From NCBI GenBank assembly GCA_900313235.1, contig OMQN01000012.1, positions 1 through 36,187 of the forward strand: a DNA stretch of 36,187 nucleotides, read 5' to 3'. The stretch is from an uncultured Prevotellaceae bacterium (GTDB lineage: Bacteria; Bacteroidota; Bacteroidia; Bacteroidales; Bacteroidaceae). The stretch's first letter is position 1; every line of letters begins with the position of its first letter. The translations under genes and the position numbers were made by a program. Shown here piece by piece: positions 25,089 through 33,365 of this stretch. The notes beneath the pieces are model-generated. The model did no database searches. It was not told where the DNA came from and was given only the letters and a program-made list of their open reading frames with translations.

Positions 25089-27272
25089 CTAATTAGCCAT
25101 TTCCGAAATGAACTTGATACGCACCAGACGTATCTCGTCCTCCGAGCAGTCTTGTCCCAACTCGTCGAGAGCAGCCTCTAACGAGTCGGTATCACTCTCA
25201 GCAAAGTAGTCGTAGATGTCGTCGATGCGGTCTTCGTCCATCACGTCTTCCAGGAAATAGTCGATATTCAGTTTGGTACCACTATATACAATAGCCTCCA
25301 CCTCGTCGAGCAGTTCCTCAAATTCCAGGCCCTGTGCGGTAGCAATGTCGTCGAGGGCAATCTGGCGGTCGATGGCTTGAATTATCTTTACTTTTAGTAT
25401 CGACTTCTTCGCCACCGTACGCACACGGAGGTCACTATGGCGGACTATCTCGTTCTCGTCGCAGTAGCGCTTGATAAGGTCAACGAACTCCTTGGCATAA
25501 GGCTGTTTCACCTTACCCTCTCCCACACCCTGGATATTCTTCAGTTCCTCCAGGGTAACGGGGTAGTCGGTAGCCATCTGTTCGATGCTGACATCTTGGA
25601 AGATGACATACGGTGGACGTTCCATCTTCTTGCTGACCTTCTTTCGCAGGTCTTTCAGCATTGCGTTGAGCGTGGGGTCAAGGGCACTGCTTCCCACCTC
25701 ATGGTCCGAGCCACTCTCGTAATCCTCCGAGAACTCGTTGTCCTCGACAATCATGAAGGTCGTCGGGTTTTTGATAAATTTCTTACCCGCAGCCGTCAGC
25801 TTCAGCAGTCCGTAGTTCTCTACGTCCTTCCTCAGATAGCCGGCGATGAGTGCCTGCCGGATGACTGGATTCCAGTGCTTGGGGTTGTCGTCTTCACCAG
25901 CACCAAACAGTTCCTGGTTCTGATGCTTGTGGGCCAGAATCTCTTCCGTCTCCTTGCCCTCTACGAAGTCAATGATATAGTCTGCGCGGAAGTTCTCCTT
26001 CAGTGCCTGCACAGCCTGCAGCACGATGACGAGCTGCTTCTCAGCCTCAATCTTCGTCTTCGGATGCAGACAGTTGTCGCAGTTATGGCAGTTGTCGGGT
26101 GCATACTCCTCACCGAAATAGTGCAACAGCATCTTACGGCGACAGACAGATGTCTCTGCGTAGGCTGCTGTCTCAGCCAGCAGTTGTCGGCCGATGTCCT
26201 GTTCGGCAACAGGTTTGCCCTCCATAAACTTATCCAGCTTCTGCAAGTCTTTTTGGGCATAGAAGGTGATGCACATACCCTCGCCGCCGTCACGTCCTGC
26301 ACGTCCCGTCTCCTGGTAGTAGCCCTCCAGCGACTTCGGAATGTCGTAGTGGATGACAAAACGCACGTCGGGCTTGTCAATACCCATGCCGAAGGCGATG
26401 GTAGCCACGATGACGTCAATCTCCTCCATCAGGAAGTCATCCTGTGTCTGCGAGCGCAGTGCCGACTCCAGACCTGCATGGTAGGGAGCCGCCTTGATGT
26501 CGTTAGCCTTCAGTATCTCTGCCAGTTCCTCCACCTTCTTACGCGACAGACAGTAGATGATGCCGCTCTTTCCCGGGTGCTGCTTGATGAATTTGATGAT
26601 GTCCTTGTCCACATCCACCGTCTTGGGGCGCACCTCATAGTACAGGTTCGGGCGGTTGAACGAGCTCTTGAACTCTGTGGCATCTATGATGCCTAAGTTC
26701 TTCTTGATATCTGTGCGCACCTTGTCTGTCGCCGTGGCTGTCAGCGCAATGATTGGTGCCAGCCCTATCTCATTGATAATAGGACGGATGCGGCGATATT
26801 CAGGGCGGAAGTCATGACCCCACTCTGAGATACAGTGCGCCTCGTCGATGGCGTAGAACGATATCTTTGCCTGTTTCAAGAACTCCACATTGTCTTCCTT
26901 TGTCAGCGACTCAGGAGCAACATACAACAGTTTGGTTCGTCCCGACATGATGTCGGCCTTCACCTGGTCGATAGCCGTCTTGTTCAGCGACGAATTCAGA
27001 TAGTGTGCTGTTCCCACGTCACTCATCGAACTGATGACGTCCACCTGATTCTTCATCAGGGCTATCAGCGGAGAAATGACGATGGCCGTACCGTCCATCA
27101 ACAGCGACGGCAACTGGTAGCACAACGACTTACCGCCACCTGTAGGCATCAGTACGAATGTATCTTTGCCGTCGAGCACGTTCTGCACGATGGCTTCCTG
27201 GTCGCCTTTGAACTTGTCAAAGCCGAAATACTTCTTCAGTGCCTCTGTCAGGTTTTGCTTTTCTTTTGCCAT
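25089..27272 (-). CDS. recQ: ATP-dependent DNA helicase RecQ
   Basis: 3'-5' DNA helicase for recombination and fork repair. 727 residues from the ATG at 27270-27272 (MAKEKQNLTEALKKYFGFDKF); the frame continues three codons upstream only to a TTG, which I reject. Motifs in order: MPTGGGKSLCYQ (motif I), DEAHCISEWGHDFRPEYR (II, with the RecQ-specific W/FRP loop), TATATDKVR (III), YCLSRKKVEEL (IV), IAFGMGIDKPDVRFVIHYD (V), YYQETGRAGRDG (VI). The zinc site follows (CRRKMLLHYFGE...CHNCDNC), then the winged helix, an HRDC domain near 530-610, and a C-terminal extension with DExD-like acidic stretches. Follows clpX with a 16-bp gap. Confidence 0.96.
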   Translation of the reverse strand: MAKEKQNLTEALKKYFGFDKFKGDQEAIVQNVLDGKDTFVLMPTGGGKSLCYQLPSLLMDGTAIVISPLIALMKNQVDVISSMSDVGTAHYLNSSLNKTAIDQVKADIMSGRTKLLYVAPESLTKEDNVEFLKQAKISFYAIDEAHCISEWGHDFRPEYRRIRPIINEIGLAPIIALTATATDKVRTDIKKNLGIIDATEFKSSFNRPNLYYEVRPKTVDVDKDIIKFIKQHPGKSGIIYCLSRKKVEELAEILKANDIKAAPYHAGLESALRSQTQDDFLMEEIDVIVATIAFGMGIDKPDVRFVIHYDIPKSLEGYYQETGRAGRDGGEGMCITFYAQKDLQKLDKFMEGKPVAEQDIGRQLLAETAAYAETSVCRRKMLLHYFGEEYAPDNCHNCDNCLHPKTKIEAEKQLVIVLQAVQALKENFRADYIIDFVEGKETEEILAHKHQNQELFGAGEDDNPKHWNPVIRQALIAGYLRKDVENYGLLKLTAAGKKFIKNPTTFMIVEDNEFSEDYESGSDHEVGSSALDPTLNAMLKDLRKKVSKKMERPPYVIFQDVSIEQMATDYPVTLEELKNIQGVGEGKVKQPYAKEFVDLIKRYCDENEIVRHSDLRVRTVAKKSILKVKIIQAIDRQIALDDIATAQGLEFEELLDEVEAIVYSGTKLNIDYFLEDVMDEDRIDDIYDYFAESDTDSLEAALDELGQDCSEDEIRLVRIKFISEMAN

Positions 27273-27288
27273 AGGCTTCAATCAATGG

Positions 27289-28503
27289 TTATTGAAGGTG
27301 TGACTGGTCAAGTTGCTTCTGGGCATACTCTCTCGACACCTCAAAGGATTTTGTCTTTTTCGAAGGAGTCTCAAACATCGCATCCATCATGATATTCTCC
27401 ACGATGGAGCGCAGTCCGCGAGCTCCCAGTTTATACTCTACTGCCTTGTCGACAATCAGGTCGAGGGCCTCCTGCGAGAAGTTCAGCGTGATGCCGTCCA
27501 TCTGAAACAGTTTGACATACTGCTTCACGATAGAGTTCTTGGGCTCCGTGAGAATACGCGTCAGCGCCTTGCGGTCCAGCGGATTCAGATAGGTGAGCAC
27601 AGGCAGTCGACCAATAATCTCGGGTATCAGTCCAAACGACTTCAGGTCTTGTGGCTGTATATATTGCATCAAGTCGTTCTTGTCAATTTTGCGGACATTC
27701 TGCACCGAGTTGTAACCCACCACATGGGTATTCAGACGCTGCGCAATCTTACGCTCGATGCCGTCGAAGGCACCACCGCAGATAAACAGGATGTTGTGCG
27801 TGTCGATATGGATATACTCCTGGTCGGGGTGCTTACGACCACCCTGTGGCGGCACGTTGACGATGGTACCCTCCAACAGTTTGAGCAGTCCCTGCTGCAC
27901 GCCCTCACCACTGACGTCACGCGTAATGGAGGGGTTGTCCGACTTACGGGCTATCTTGTCTATCTCGTCCACGAAGACGATGCCGCGCTGGGCAGCCTCT
28001 ACATTATAGTCAGCCACCTGCAGCAGACGGGAGAGGATGCTCTCCACATCTTCACCCACATAGCCAGCCTCCGTGAATACGGTAGCGTCGACGATGGTAA
28101 ACGGCACGTCCAGCATCTTGGCGATGGTGCGGGCCAGCAGCGTCTTGCCAGTACCCGTCGAACCCACCATGATGATATTCGACTTCTCAATCTCTACGCC
28201 GTCAGCATCCTTAGGCTGCTGCAGACGCTTATAATGGTTGTAGACGGCCACAGAGAGATAGCGCTTGGCCTCGTCCTGTCCGATGACATACTGGTCAAGA
28301 TGTTCCTTAATCTCCTTGGGCTTGGGGATGCGCTTGGTCTTGAAGTCTGGCTCTTTGGGTTTGGCAGCACCAAAACCATTAGCCATCGCCACCTGATAAG
28401 CCTGGGCGGCGCAGTCTTCACAGATGCAGCCATCCACACCCGTTATCAGGAGTCGCACCTCACTCTCGGAGCGTCCACAGAAATTACATTTTTTCTTTGC
28501 CAT
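27289..28503 (-). CDS. clpX: ATP-dependent Clp protease ATP-binding subunit ClpX
   Basis: AAA+ unfoldase that feeds ClpP. 404 residues. The N-terminal zinc-binding domain has Cys6, Cys9, Cys28 and Cys31. Walker A GSTGTGKT is at 114-121, Walker [10 protein letters not shown] at 175-183, and the pore loop GYVGEDVES at 147-155. Sensor and small-domain motifs follow ([36 protein letters not shown]). The ClpP-docking loop, IGF in E. coli, reads VVGYNSV here; variants of this loop occur in Bacteroidota. It lies directly after clpP (21-bp gap) and before recQ, so ClpXP is made from one transcript. Confidence 0.97.
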   Translation of the reverse strand: MAKKKCNFCGRSESEVRLLITGVDGCICEDCAAQAYQVAMANGFGAAKPKEPDFKTKRIPKPKEIKEHLDQYVIGQDEAKRYLSVAVYNHYKRLQQPKDADGVEIEKSNIIMVGSTGTGKTLLARTIAKMLDVPFTIVDATVFTEAGYVGEDVESILSRLLQVADYNVEAAQRGIVFVDEIDKIARKSDNPSITRDVSGEGVQQGLLKLLEGTIVNVPPQGGRKHPDQEYIHIDTHNILFICGGAFDGIERKIAQRLNTHVVGYNSVQNVRKIDKNDLMQYIQPQDLKSFGLIPEIIGRLPVLTYLNPLDRKALTRILTEPKNSIVKQYVKLFQMDGITLNFSQEALDLIVDKAVEYKLGARGLRSIVENIMMDAMFETPSKKTKSFEVSREYAQKQLDQSHLQ

Positions 28504-28524
28504 TCTTTACAATAGTAGGGAATT

Positions 28525-29190
28525 CTACTTCTTTGTCAACACCTGGTCAATCATACCATACTCCTTGGCCTCCTCTGCGGTCATCCAGTAGTTACGGTCG
28601 GAGTCGTTCCACACCTTGTCGTATGGGGTATGCGAGTGTTCAGAGATGATGGTATAGAGTTCCTTCTTAAACTTCATAATCTCCTTGGCCTCAATCTCGA
28701 TATCCGAAGCCTGACCCTGTACACCACCCAACGGCTGGTGAATCATCACACGACTGTGGGGCAGTGCCGAGCGCTTGCCCTCTGCGCCTGCTACGAGCAG
28801 CACGGCAGCCATCGAGGCAGCCATACCCGTACAGATGGTGGCGACATCGCTGGAGATAAACTGCATGGTGTCATAGATGCCCAGACCAGCAGTCACGCTG
28901 CCACCAGGCGAGTTGAGGTAGATGCTGATGTCCTTCCCCGAGTCTACCGAGTCCAGATAGAGCAGCTGTGCCTGCAGCGTGTTGGCGGTATAGTCGTCAA
29001 TCTGTGTGCCGAGGAAGATGATGCGGTCCATCATCAGACGTGAGAACACGTCCATCTGGGTCACGTTCAACTGGCGCTCCTCCAGGATATATGGATTGAG
29101 ATACTGAGCCTGTGCACTCATCACTTCGTCGAGTACAAGACCGTTGATTCCAAGGTGCTTGGTAGCGTATTTTCTAAAATCGTTGTTCAT
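28525..29190 (-). CDS. clpP: ATP-dependent Clp protease proteolytic subunit ClpP (triad Asp replaced by Asn)
   Basis: Barrel-shaped serine peptidase working with ClpX. 221 residues. Catalytic Ser126 in GMAASMAAV and His151 in VMIHQPLGG are present, with the normal 25-residue spacing. The third triad residue, 49 positions after His, is Asn200 (DSDRNYWMTAEEAKEYG); the codon is AAC. Bacillus ClpP has Asp there (DRDNFKSAEEALEYG). The handle region QGQASDIEIEAKEIMKFK is conserved. An N-terminal extension of about 25 residues over E. coli mature ClpP may include a propeptide. It is followed by clpX (21-bp gap). The promoter TTG-N18-TAATTTTG overlaps the tig terminator. Confidence 0.96.
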   Translation of the reverse strand: MNNDFRKYATKHLGINGLVLDEVMSAQAQYLNPYILEERQLNVTQMDVFSRLMMDRIIFLGTQIDDYTANTLQAQLLYLDSVDSGKDISIYLNSPGGSVTAGLGIYDTMQFISSDVATICTGMAASMAAVLLVAGAEGKRSALPHSRVMIHQPLGGVQGQASDIEIEAKEIMKFKKELYTIISEHSHTPYDKVWNDSDRNYWMTAEEAKEYGMIDQVLTKK

Positions 29191-29210
29191 AATATATCAC
29201 TAAGTAGATA

Positions 29211-29239
29211 CAAAATTACAAAAAAAAGTCGGAATGCAA
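29211..29239 (-). promoter_or_regulatory. Promoter of the clpP-clpX-recQ unit
   Basis: Minus strand: TTG (29237-29239), 18 bp, TAATTTTG (29211-29218), about 20 bp before the clpP ATG. The TTG lies in the loop of the tig terminator, and the -7 box directly follows its T-run. Confidence 0.6.
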
Positions 29240-29259
29240 TACATTCCGGCTCTTTTTTT
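29220..29259. terminator. Terminator between tig and clpP (T-runs on both sides)
   Basis: AGTCGGAATG (29227-29236), loop CAATA, CATTCCGGCT (29242-29251), one G-T pair, flanked by seven A on the left and seven T on the right. On the minus strand it ends the tig transcript. Confidence 0.85.
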
Positions 29260-29281
29260 GGTTAAAGAATTATAATTTACC

Positions 29282-29316
29282 ATTAGCCAATAGCTAACTG
29301 CTAATAGCTAACAGCT
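29282..29316. repeat. Heptad array (GCTAATA/GCTAACA type) after tig
   Basis: ATTAGCC, AATAGCT, AACTGCT, AATAGCT, AACAGCT: five units in phase, ending 2 bp before the tig stop codon. In the other phase they read GCTAACT, GCTAATA, GCTAACA. Confidence 0.75.
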
Positions 29317-29318
29317 CT

Positions 29319-30668
29319 TTACTTCTCCTGCAGCATCTTCTGGAAGTCTTCCATCGAGATTTCTTTCTCGTCGAGCTTGACAACGTTCTTCAGTGCTGCG
29401 GTGAGCTTCACGTCAACGGCACGGTCTACCAGTCCGTCTACGTTCTCGCGCTTCTTCAGCATCTCCTGAGCGTAGTTCTCCAGATAGTCATCGGGGATGT
29501 TTGACATGCCATACTGTGCAAACTGAGCACGTGCGGCCTCCTTAGCAGTCTCCTTCAGGTCAGCATCCTCAATTTTGATGCCCTGAGCGCTTACCAGCTG
29601 CTCCTTGATGAGGTGCCAAGCCAGCTCCTTGATGCTGGCGTCGAAGTTCTTCTCGACGAAGTCAGCACCCTTGTCCTTGTTGTTGTTCAGCATGACGCGC
29701 TTCAGCAGAGCCTCGGGGAATGCCAGCTTGCCTACCTTCTTCTCCATGTGCGCACGCACGTCGAGCAGGAACTTATAGTCGCTGTCTGTCTTGAACTGCT
29801 GACTGATCTGGTCGGCAATCTTCTGACGGAACTCTTTCTCGTTCTTGACGGTACCCTCGCCGAAGGTCTGGTCGAACAGTTCCTTGTTGACGTCAGCCTT
29901 CACGAAGCGTGAAATCTCGGTAATCTGGAAGGTGAAGTCACCAGTGTGCTCACCCACCTTCTCCTTGTCAATCTTCATCATGGCAGCAACCTCTACGTCG
30001 CTCTCAGGATAAGCCTTGCGGGGGTTCCAGGTGATGACGTCACCCAGCTTGCTGCCGTCGAAGAGCTTCTTCTGGTCCTCTACCTTGATATACTGAGGCA
30101 TCAGCACGCAGTCAGCCACTTCAATGCCGCCCTCTACGCCTACCTCGCGAAGGTCACCCTTCAGCATGTCGCGCTGCTCGGGGTCGAAGTTCTCTACCTT
30201 GTCGTAGTGACCTGCACGACTCTGGTACATCTCTACCTGCTGGTCGATGAGCTTGTCGTCAACGGTGATATTGTAGTAGGGAACCTTGTCCTTGCCGCTC
30301 AGCTTGGCCTCGAACTCGGGAGCCACAGCGATGTCGAACTTGAATACCAGAGGCTGGTCGCTCTCAAAGTCGAGCTGAGCCTGCTGCTCGCTGGGGAGGG
30401 GTTCACCCAGCATATGAATCTTATTGTCCTGCACATAACCATAGAGCTTTTCTCCCAGCAGCTTGTTAACCACGTCAACCTTGACGCTGGTACCAAACTG
30501 GCGCTTGATCATGCCCATAGGAGCCTGACCAGGGCGGAATCCGGGAATCTGTGCACGCTTGCGATAGTCTTTCAGAGTCTTCTCGACTTCTGGCTGATAG
30601 TCAGCCGTCTCCAGGGTGATAGTCATCAGACCATTCACCTTATCAGGAGCTTCAAATTGAATATTCAT
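29319..30668 (-). CDS. tig: Trigger factor
   Basis: Ribosome-associated chaperone. 449 residues. The N-terminal ribosome-binding domain contains the signature-like PGFRPGQAP (about 43-51; the usual form is GFRxGKxP). A degenerate FKBP-type domain follows near 150-240 (YYNITVDDKLIDQQVEMYQSRAGHYD... GKLGD-like region). The helical chaperone arms are rich in K/E/Q. The PPIase core is short, as in other Bacteroidota trigger factors. ATG at 30666-30668 gives the expected MNIQFEAPDKVNGLMTITLE. Own promoter and own terminator. Heptad arrays lie at both ends of this transcription unit. Confidence 0.93.
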   Translation of the reverse strand: MNIQFEAPDKVNGLMTITLETADYQPEVEKTLKDYRKRAQIPGFRPGQAPMGMIKRQFGTSVKVDVVNKLLGEKLYGYVQDNKIHMLGEPLPSEQQAQLDFESDQPLVFKFDIAVAPEFEAKLSGKDKVPYYNITVDDKLIDQQVEMYQSRAGHYDKVENFDPEQRDMLKGDLREVGVEGGIEVADCVLMPQYIKVEDQKKLFDGSKLGDVITWNPRKAYPESDVEVAAMMKIDKEKVGEHTGDFTFQITEISRFVKADVNKELFDQTFGEGTVKNEKEFRQKIADQISQQFKTDSDYKFLLDVRAHMEKKVGKLAFPEALLKRVMLNNNKDKGADFVEKNFDASIKELAWHLIKEQLVSAQGIKIEDADLKETAKEAARAQFAQYGMSNIPDDYLENYAQEMLKKRENVDGLVDRAVDVKLTAALKNVVKLDEKEISMEDFQKMLQEK

Positions 30669-30714
30669 CTTCTTTTATACCTTATTAATTATATATATAA
30701 TCGTTTTGAGCGTG

Positions 30715-30722
30715 CAAAGGTA
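30715..30722 (-). promoter_or_regulatory. -7 element of tig
   Basis: Minus strand TACCTTTG followed by CA, 46 bp before the ATG. The -33 position falls in a heptad array and has no TTTG. Confidence 0.65.
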
Positions 30723-30733
30723 CAAAGAAAAGT

Positions 30734-30761
30734 GAAGAATGAAGAATGAAGAATGAAGAAT
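30734..30761. repeat. Heptad array (4 x GAAGAAT) at the tig promoter
   Basis: Four exact copies of GAAGAAT, starting 11 bp upstream of the tig -7 element and followed by TTGCTGCC. Confidence 0.9.
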
Positions 30762-30799
30762 TTGCTGCCGCCTTGTTATTTTTTAACGTTTGGCGCTCC

Positions 30800-30897
30800 A
30801 TTCTTCACTCTTCACTCTTAGCTGTTAGCTGTTGGCTGTTAGCTGTTAGCTCTAAACTCTTAACTCTTAACTCTTAACTCATCACTCATCGCTCTCC
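30800..30897. repeat. Long heptad array (14 units) running into the 3' end of lptB
   Basis: Units in order: ATTCTTC, ACTCTTC, ACTCTTA, GCTGTTA, GCTGTTG, GCTGTTA, GCTGTTA, GCTCTAA, ACTCTTA (x3), ACTCATC (x2), GCTCTCC. All are in one phase without a slip. The last two to three units lie inside the lptB reading frame and encode its final ESDE residues and stop. Confidence 0.92.
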
Positions 30898-31697
30898 TCT
30901 TCTGCCTTTCGCTGTTCCTCCAAAAGCGAGAAGTCCTTTTGGCGCAGCACGAACGATTCGGTGAGGTAGTTTTTGCGCACCACGGGGTTGGCAGCCAGTT
31001 CCTCAGGCGAGCCATGAAACAGGATGCGACCTTCGAAGAGCAGATAGGCACGGTTGGTGATACACAGCGTATCCTCCACGTTATGGTCGGTAATCAGAAT
31101 ACCGATGTTCAGGTCTTTCAGCTTCCACACGATAAACTGGATGTCCTCCACAGCGATGGGGTCCACACCAGCAAACGGTTCGTCGAGCATGATGAACTTG
31201 GGTTCGATGGCCAGACAGCGGGCTATCTCCGTACGACGGCGCTCGCCACCGCTGAGCTGGTCGCCCTTGTTCTTGCGCACCTTCTGCAGACGGAACTCCT
31301 TGATCAGGCTCTCCAACTTCTCCAGCTGATACTCGCGGGGCTTACCCGTCATCTCCAGCACAGAGAGGATGTTGTCCTCTACCGACATCTTACGGAACAC
31401 GGAGGCCTCCTGCGCCAGATAGCCGATGCCGGCACGGGCACGCTTGTAGACGGGATAGGTCGTCACCTCCTCGTCACCCAGGTAGATGTGTCCCTCGTTG
31501 GGCACGATGAGTCCTGTGGTCATATAGAACGAGGTGGTCTTTCCTGCACCGTTGGGGCCCAGCAGACCTACTATCTCGCCCTGCTTCACATCAAACGACA
31601 CATCGTTCACCACCGTACGTTTTCCGTAGCGTTTCACCAGTCCCTCGGTGCGCAGCACCAAGCGCTCAGGCTCCATAATCTTATTCTGTTCGTCCAT
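30882..31697 (-). CDS. lptB: LPS export ABC transporter ATP-binding protein LptB
   Basis: Drives extraction of lipopolysaccharide from the inner membrane with LptFGC. 271 residues. Walker A GPNGAGKT (47-54), the LptB-type [18 protein letters not shown] (Q-loop and following helix), signature LSGGERRR, Walker [14 protein letters not shown] and the switch region [10 protein letters not shown] are all present. The C-terminus carries an acidic extension [12 protein letters not shown] beyond the usual end; its last codons are part of a heptad array. Two starts are possible: MDEQNK at 31695-31697, which leaves only 9 bp after the -7 box, or Met8 at about 31674-31676 ([18 protein letters not shown]), which fits LptB alignments well. 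LptFGC genes are not in the window. Confidence 0.93.
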   Translation of the reverse strand: MDEQNKIMEPERLVLRTEGLVKRYGKRTVVNDVSFDVKQGEIVGLLGPNGAGKTTSFYMTTGLIVPNEGHIYLGDEEVTTYPVYKRARAGIGYLAQEASVFRKMSVEDNILSVLEMTGKPREYQLEKLESLIKEFRLQKVRKNKGDQLSGGERRRTEIARCLAIEPKFIMLDEPFAGVDPIAVEDIQFIVWKLKDLNIGILITDHNVEDTLCITNRAYLLFEGRILFHGSPEELAANPVVRKNYLTESFVLRQKDFSLLEEQRKAEEESDE

Positions 31698-31706
31698 AAT
31701 CGGCTA

Positions 31707-31737
31707 CAAAGGTAGTGCAAACAAAGCGAAAATCAAA
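31707..31737 (-). promoter_or_regulatory. Promoter of lptB
   Basis: Minus strand: TTTG (31734-31737), 19 bp, TACCTTTG (31707-31714). Only 9 bp separate the -7 box from the first ATG, implying a very short leader or use of the internal ATG. Confidence 0.75.
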
Positions 31738-31761
31738 ACAAATAAGGATATTTTTGCTATT

Positions 31762-33255
31762 CTACTTTGCGGCAACCGGTTGCAAGTCGACCCACTGGCC
31801 CTTATGATTTTCCTGCACCAGACGGGCTTTCTTCACCTGCAACAGCGCTGGCAACTCGTTGAAGTGGCCGTCTGTTGACGAGGCATCGAGATAGAGGTTA
31901 CCCTTCGGCATCACCACACCCACGATGAAGGTGGTGTACTTCCTGATGGCGGCAAAGTCGGTCGTCAGCGCTCCCTGGTCGCGTGTCCTCAGCAGGACGG
32001 GGACGGCCTTGAGTCCGGCATCGTTCAGTGCCTGCAACAGCAGCATGTTGATGTCCACATTCGAACCGCCGTGGTTCTTCAGCGTCTCTTCTGCGTCGGC
32101 AGGACTCAGCTCGTAGCGCCCGTTCCACTGCACCTGACCCATCACCAGCTTCACGACAGCGTCGGCACGCTGACGCAGGTCGGCAATCTCGTTCACCTTG
32201 GCATCCTTCAGTTGCTGAAGCAGCGGACTGTGGTCGTTGAGTTGCTTGCCCAGATCCTCCGACTTCAGTATCTTCTCGTCAATATTCTCCCATGTCGTCG
32301 AGCAGTCTACCACTGCCGCACCGCGCATGCTGTAGTGCTTGACATAGGCACTAATACCAGCACAGTTGTCCTGCATGCTCCATACGCCGTCGCCAGGTTT
32401 CACGCTCTTCAGATTACGTCCCACACATATATAGTGGTTTGAAGGAACGATGGTAGGGGCAGCCAGCGGATCGCTTTCCAGCTTATACCTCATACTACCT
32501 GATTCACAAGTAGATATTAGGCGCTGAATGCCGTGCTCTTCCAGCTCAAACAACAGATATCTGGGGATATTCATGTCCAGCTTGGCATAAGCCACAGGAA
32601 TCTCGCGCTGTGCAAACCAGTCGTGCAACAACCAGAACAGCTCGCTATGCAGCGTGTATTCATATTCTATCACCGTACCTTCCTGCACGTCAGGAATGGT
32701 AAATTCCACCTGATAGTGCTGGTCGTCAATCTTCGTTTCTGCGATGTCACCTTTCTTCAGAGCGCTCTTCACCACCTTGCTGCCCTTCAGATTATAGGCC
32801 GTAGCCTTCAGGTCCTCGATGCTCTCCTCTGAATAGCGGTCCAGGTCGGAAGTTGTCATGGCACCAGCCTGTTCGTCAAACGACGAGCTGACACTGTTAT
32901 TCTCAGTAGCACTCACTTTCAACACCAACTTGGAGCTACTGTTACTATTGTCAATGGGCGTACTCTTCAGATAAGGTATGACCACCTTGGCATAGCGTGC
33001 GCCCTCTGGCTTCAGCACCTTGATGCGCACCTTTTCTTTGTAGTCCACCAGATAACCCGTTTGCTGGATGGTGTATTCCACGTCCGTCAGTCTGCACAGC
33101 ACCACAGCGTCGGCGTCGGGCTCTGCCTCGTACGTCGTCATCTGCATCTCGGCCTTGGTGGGCTTTCCAAATTTCATGTTAATTGCGTTCTGAGCTACAG
33201 CCGTATATATGGGACATAGCAGTAAAACAAGTAGATTTACAATGTTTAGTTTCAT
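31762..33255 (-). CDS. DUF3857-domain protein with degenerate transglutaminase-like region
   Basis: 497 residues, exported (MKLNIVNLLVLLLCPIYTAVAQ signal). Residues about 60-240 are a DUF3857-type beta-rich domain (GYLVDYKEKVRIKVLKPEGARYAKVVIPY; VEFTIPDVQEGTVIEYEYTLHSELFWLLHDWFAQREIPVAYA). A transglutaminase-like core follows near 355-450. Its active-site position, usually GDCxDxxxLL, reads GGSNVDINMLLLQAL here, so the catalytic cysteine is absent. Family members I know are about 640-660 residues with a further C-terminal domain; this one stops shortly after the core. A non-enzymatic periplasmic role is likely; the substrate or partner is unknown. Promoter TATCTTTG at 33299-33306, divergent from mlaE. 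Confidence 0.75.
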   Translation of the reverse strand: MKLNIVNLLVLLLCPIYTAVAQNAINMKFGKPTKAEMQMTTYEAEPDADAVVLCRLTDVEYTIQQTGYLVDYKEKVRIKVLKPEGARYAKVVIPYLKSTPIDNSNSSSKLVLKVSATENNSVSSSFDEQAGAMTTSDLDRYSEESIEDLKATAYNLKGSKVVKSALKKGDIAETKIDDQHYQVEFTIPDVQEGTVIEYEYTLHSELFWLLHDWFAQREIPVAYAKLDMNIPRYLLFELEEHGIQRLISTCESGSMRYKLESDPLAAPTIVPSNHYICVGRNLKSVKPGDGVWSMQDNCAGISAYVKHYSMRGAAVVDCSTTWENIDEKILKSEDLGKQLNDHSPLLQQLKDAKVNEIADLRQRADAVVKLVMGQVQWNGRYELSPADAEETLKNHGGSNVDINMLLLQALNDAGLKAVPVLLRTRDQGALTTDFAAIRKYTTFIVGVVMPKGNLYLDASSTDGHFNELPALLQVKKARLVQENHKGQWVDLQPVAAK

Positions 33256-33298
33256 AATCGGTGTTGAGTTATCCGTAGTTATTTACAAAATTCGACTG

Positions 33299-33306
33299 CA
33301 AAGATA
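33299..33306 (-). promoter_or_regulatory. -7 element of the DUF3857 gene
   Basis: Minus strand TATCTTTG. Upstream of it, toward the mlaE promoter, lies a T-rich heptad array rather than a TTTG box. Confidence 0.55.
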
Positions 33307-33311
33307 CGTAT

Positions 33312-33346
33312 TTTTTTCATTTTTCATCTTTAATTTTTAATTTTTT
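33312..33346. repeat. Heptad array (ATTTTTA/ATTTTTC type) between divergent promoters
   Basis: TTTTTTC, ATTTTTC, ATCTTTA, ATTTTTA, ATTTTTT in one phase. It fills nearly all of the 42 bp between the -7 boxes of the DUF3857 gene and mlaE. Confidence 0.75.
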
Positions 33347-33348
33347 AG

Positions 33349-33356
33349 TAACTTTG
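33349..33356 (+). promoter_or_regulatory. -7 element of mlaE
   Basis: TAACTTTG followed by CACGC; the ATG at 33366 is only 9 bp downstream, so the transcript would be nearly leaderless. Confidence 0.65.
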
Positions 33357-33365
33357 CACGCGAAT

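Noticed and set aside
27273-27281. TTG start for recQ
   Set aside because: An ATG three codons later gives the usual N-terminus, and there is no reason to prefer TTG.
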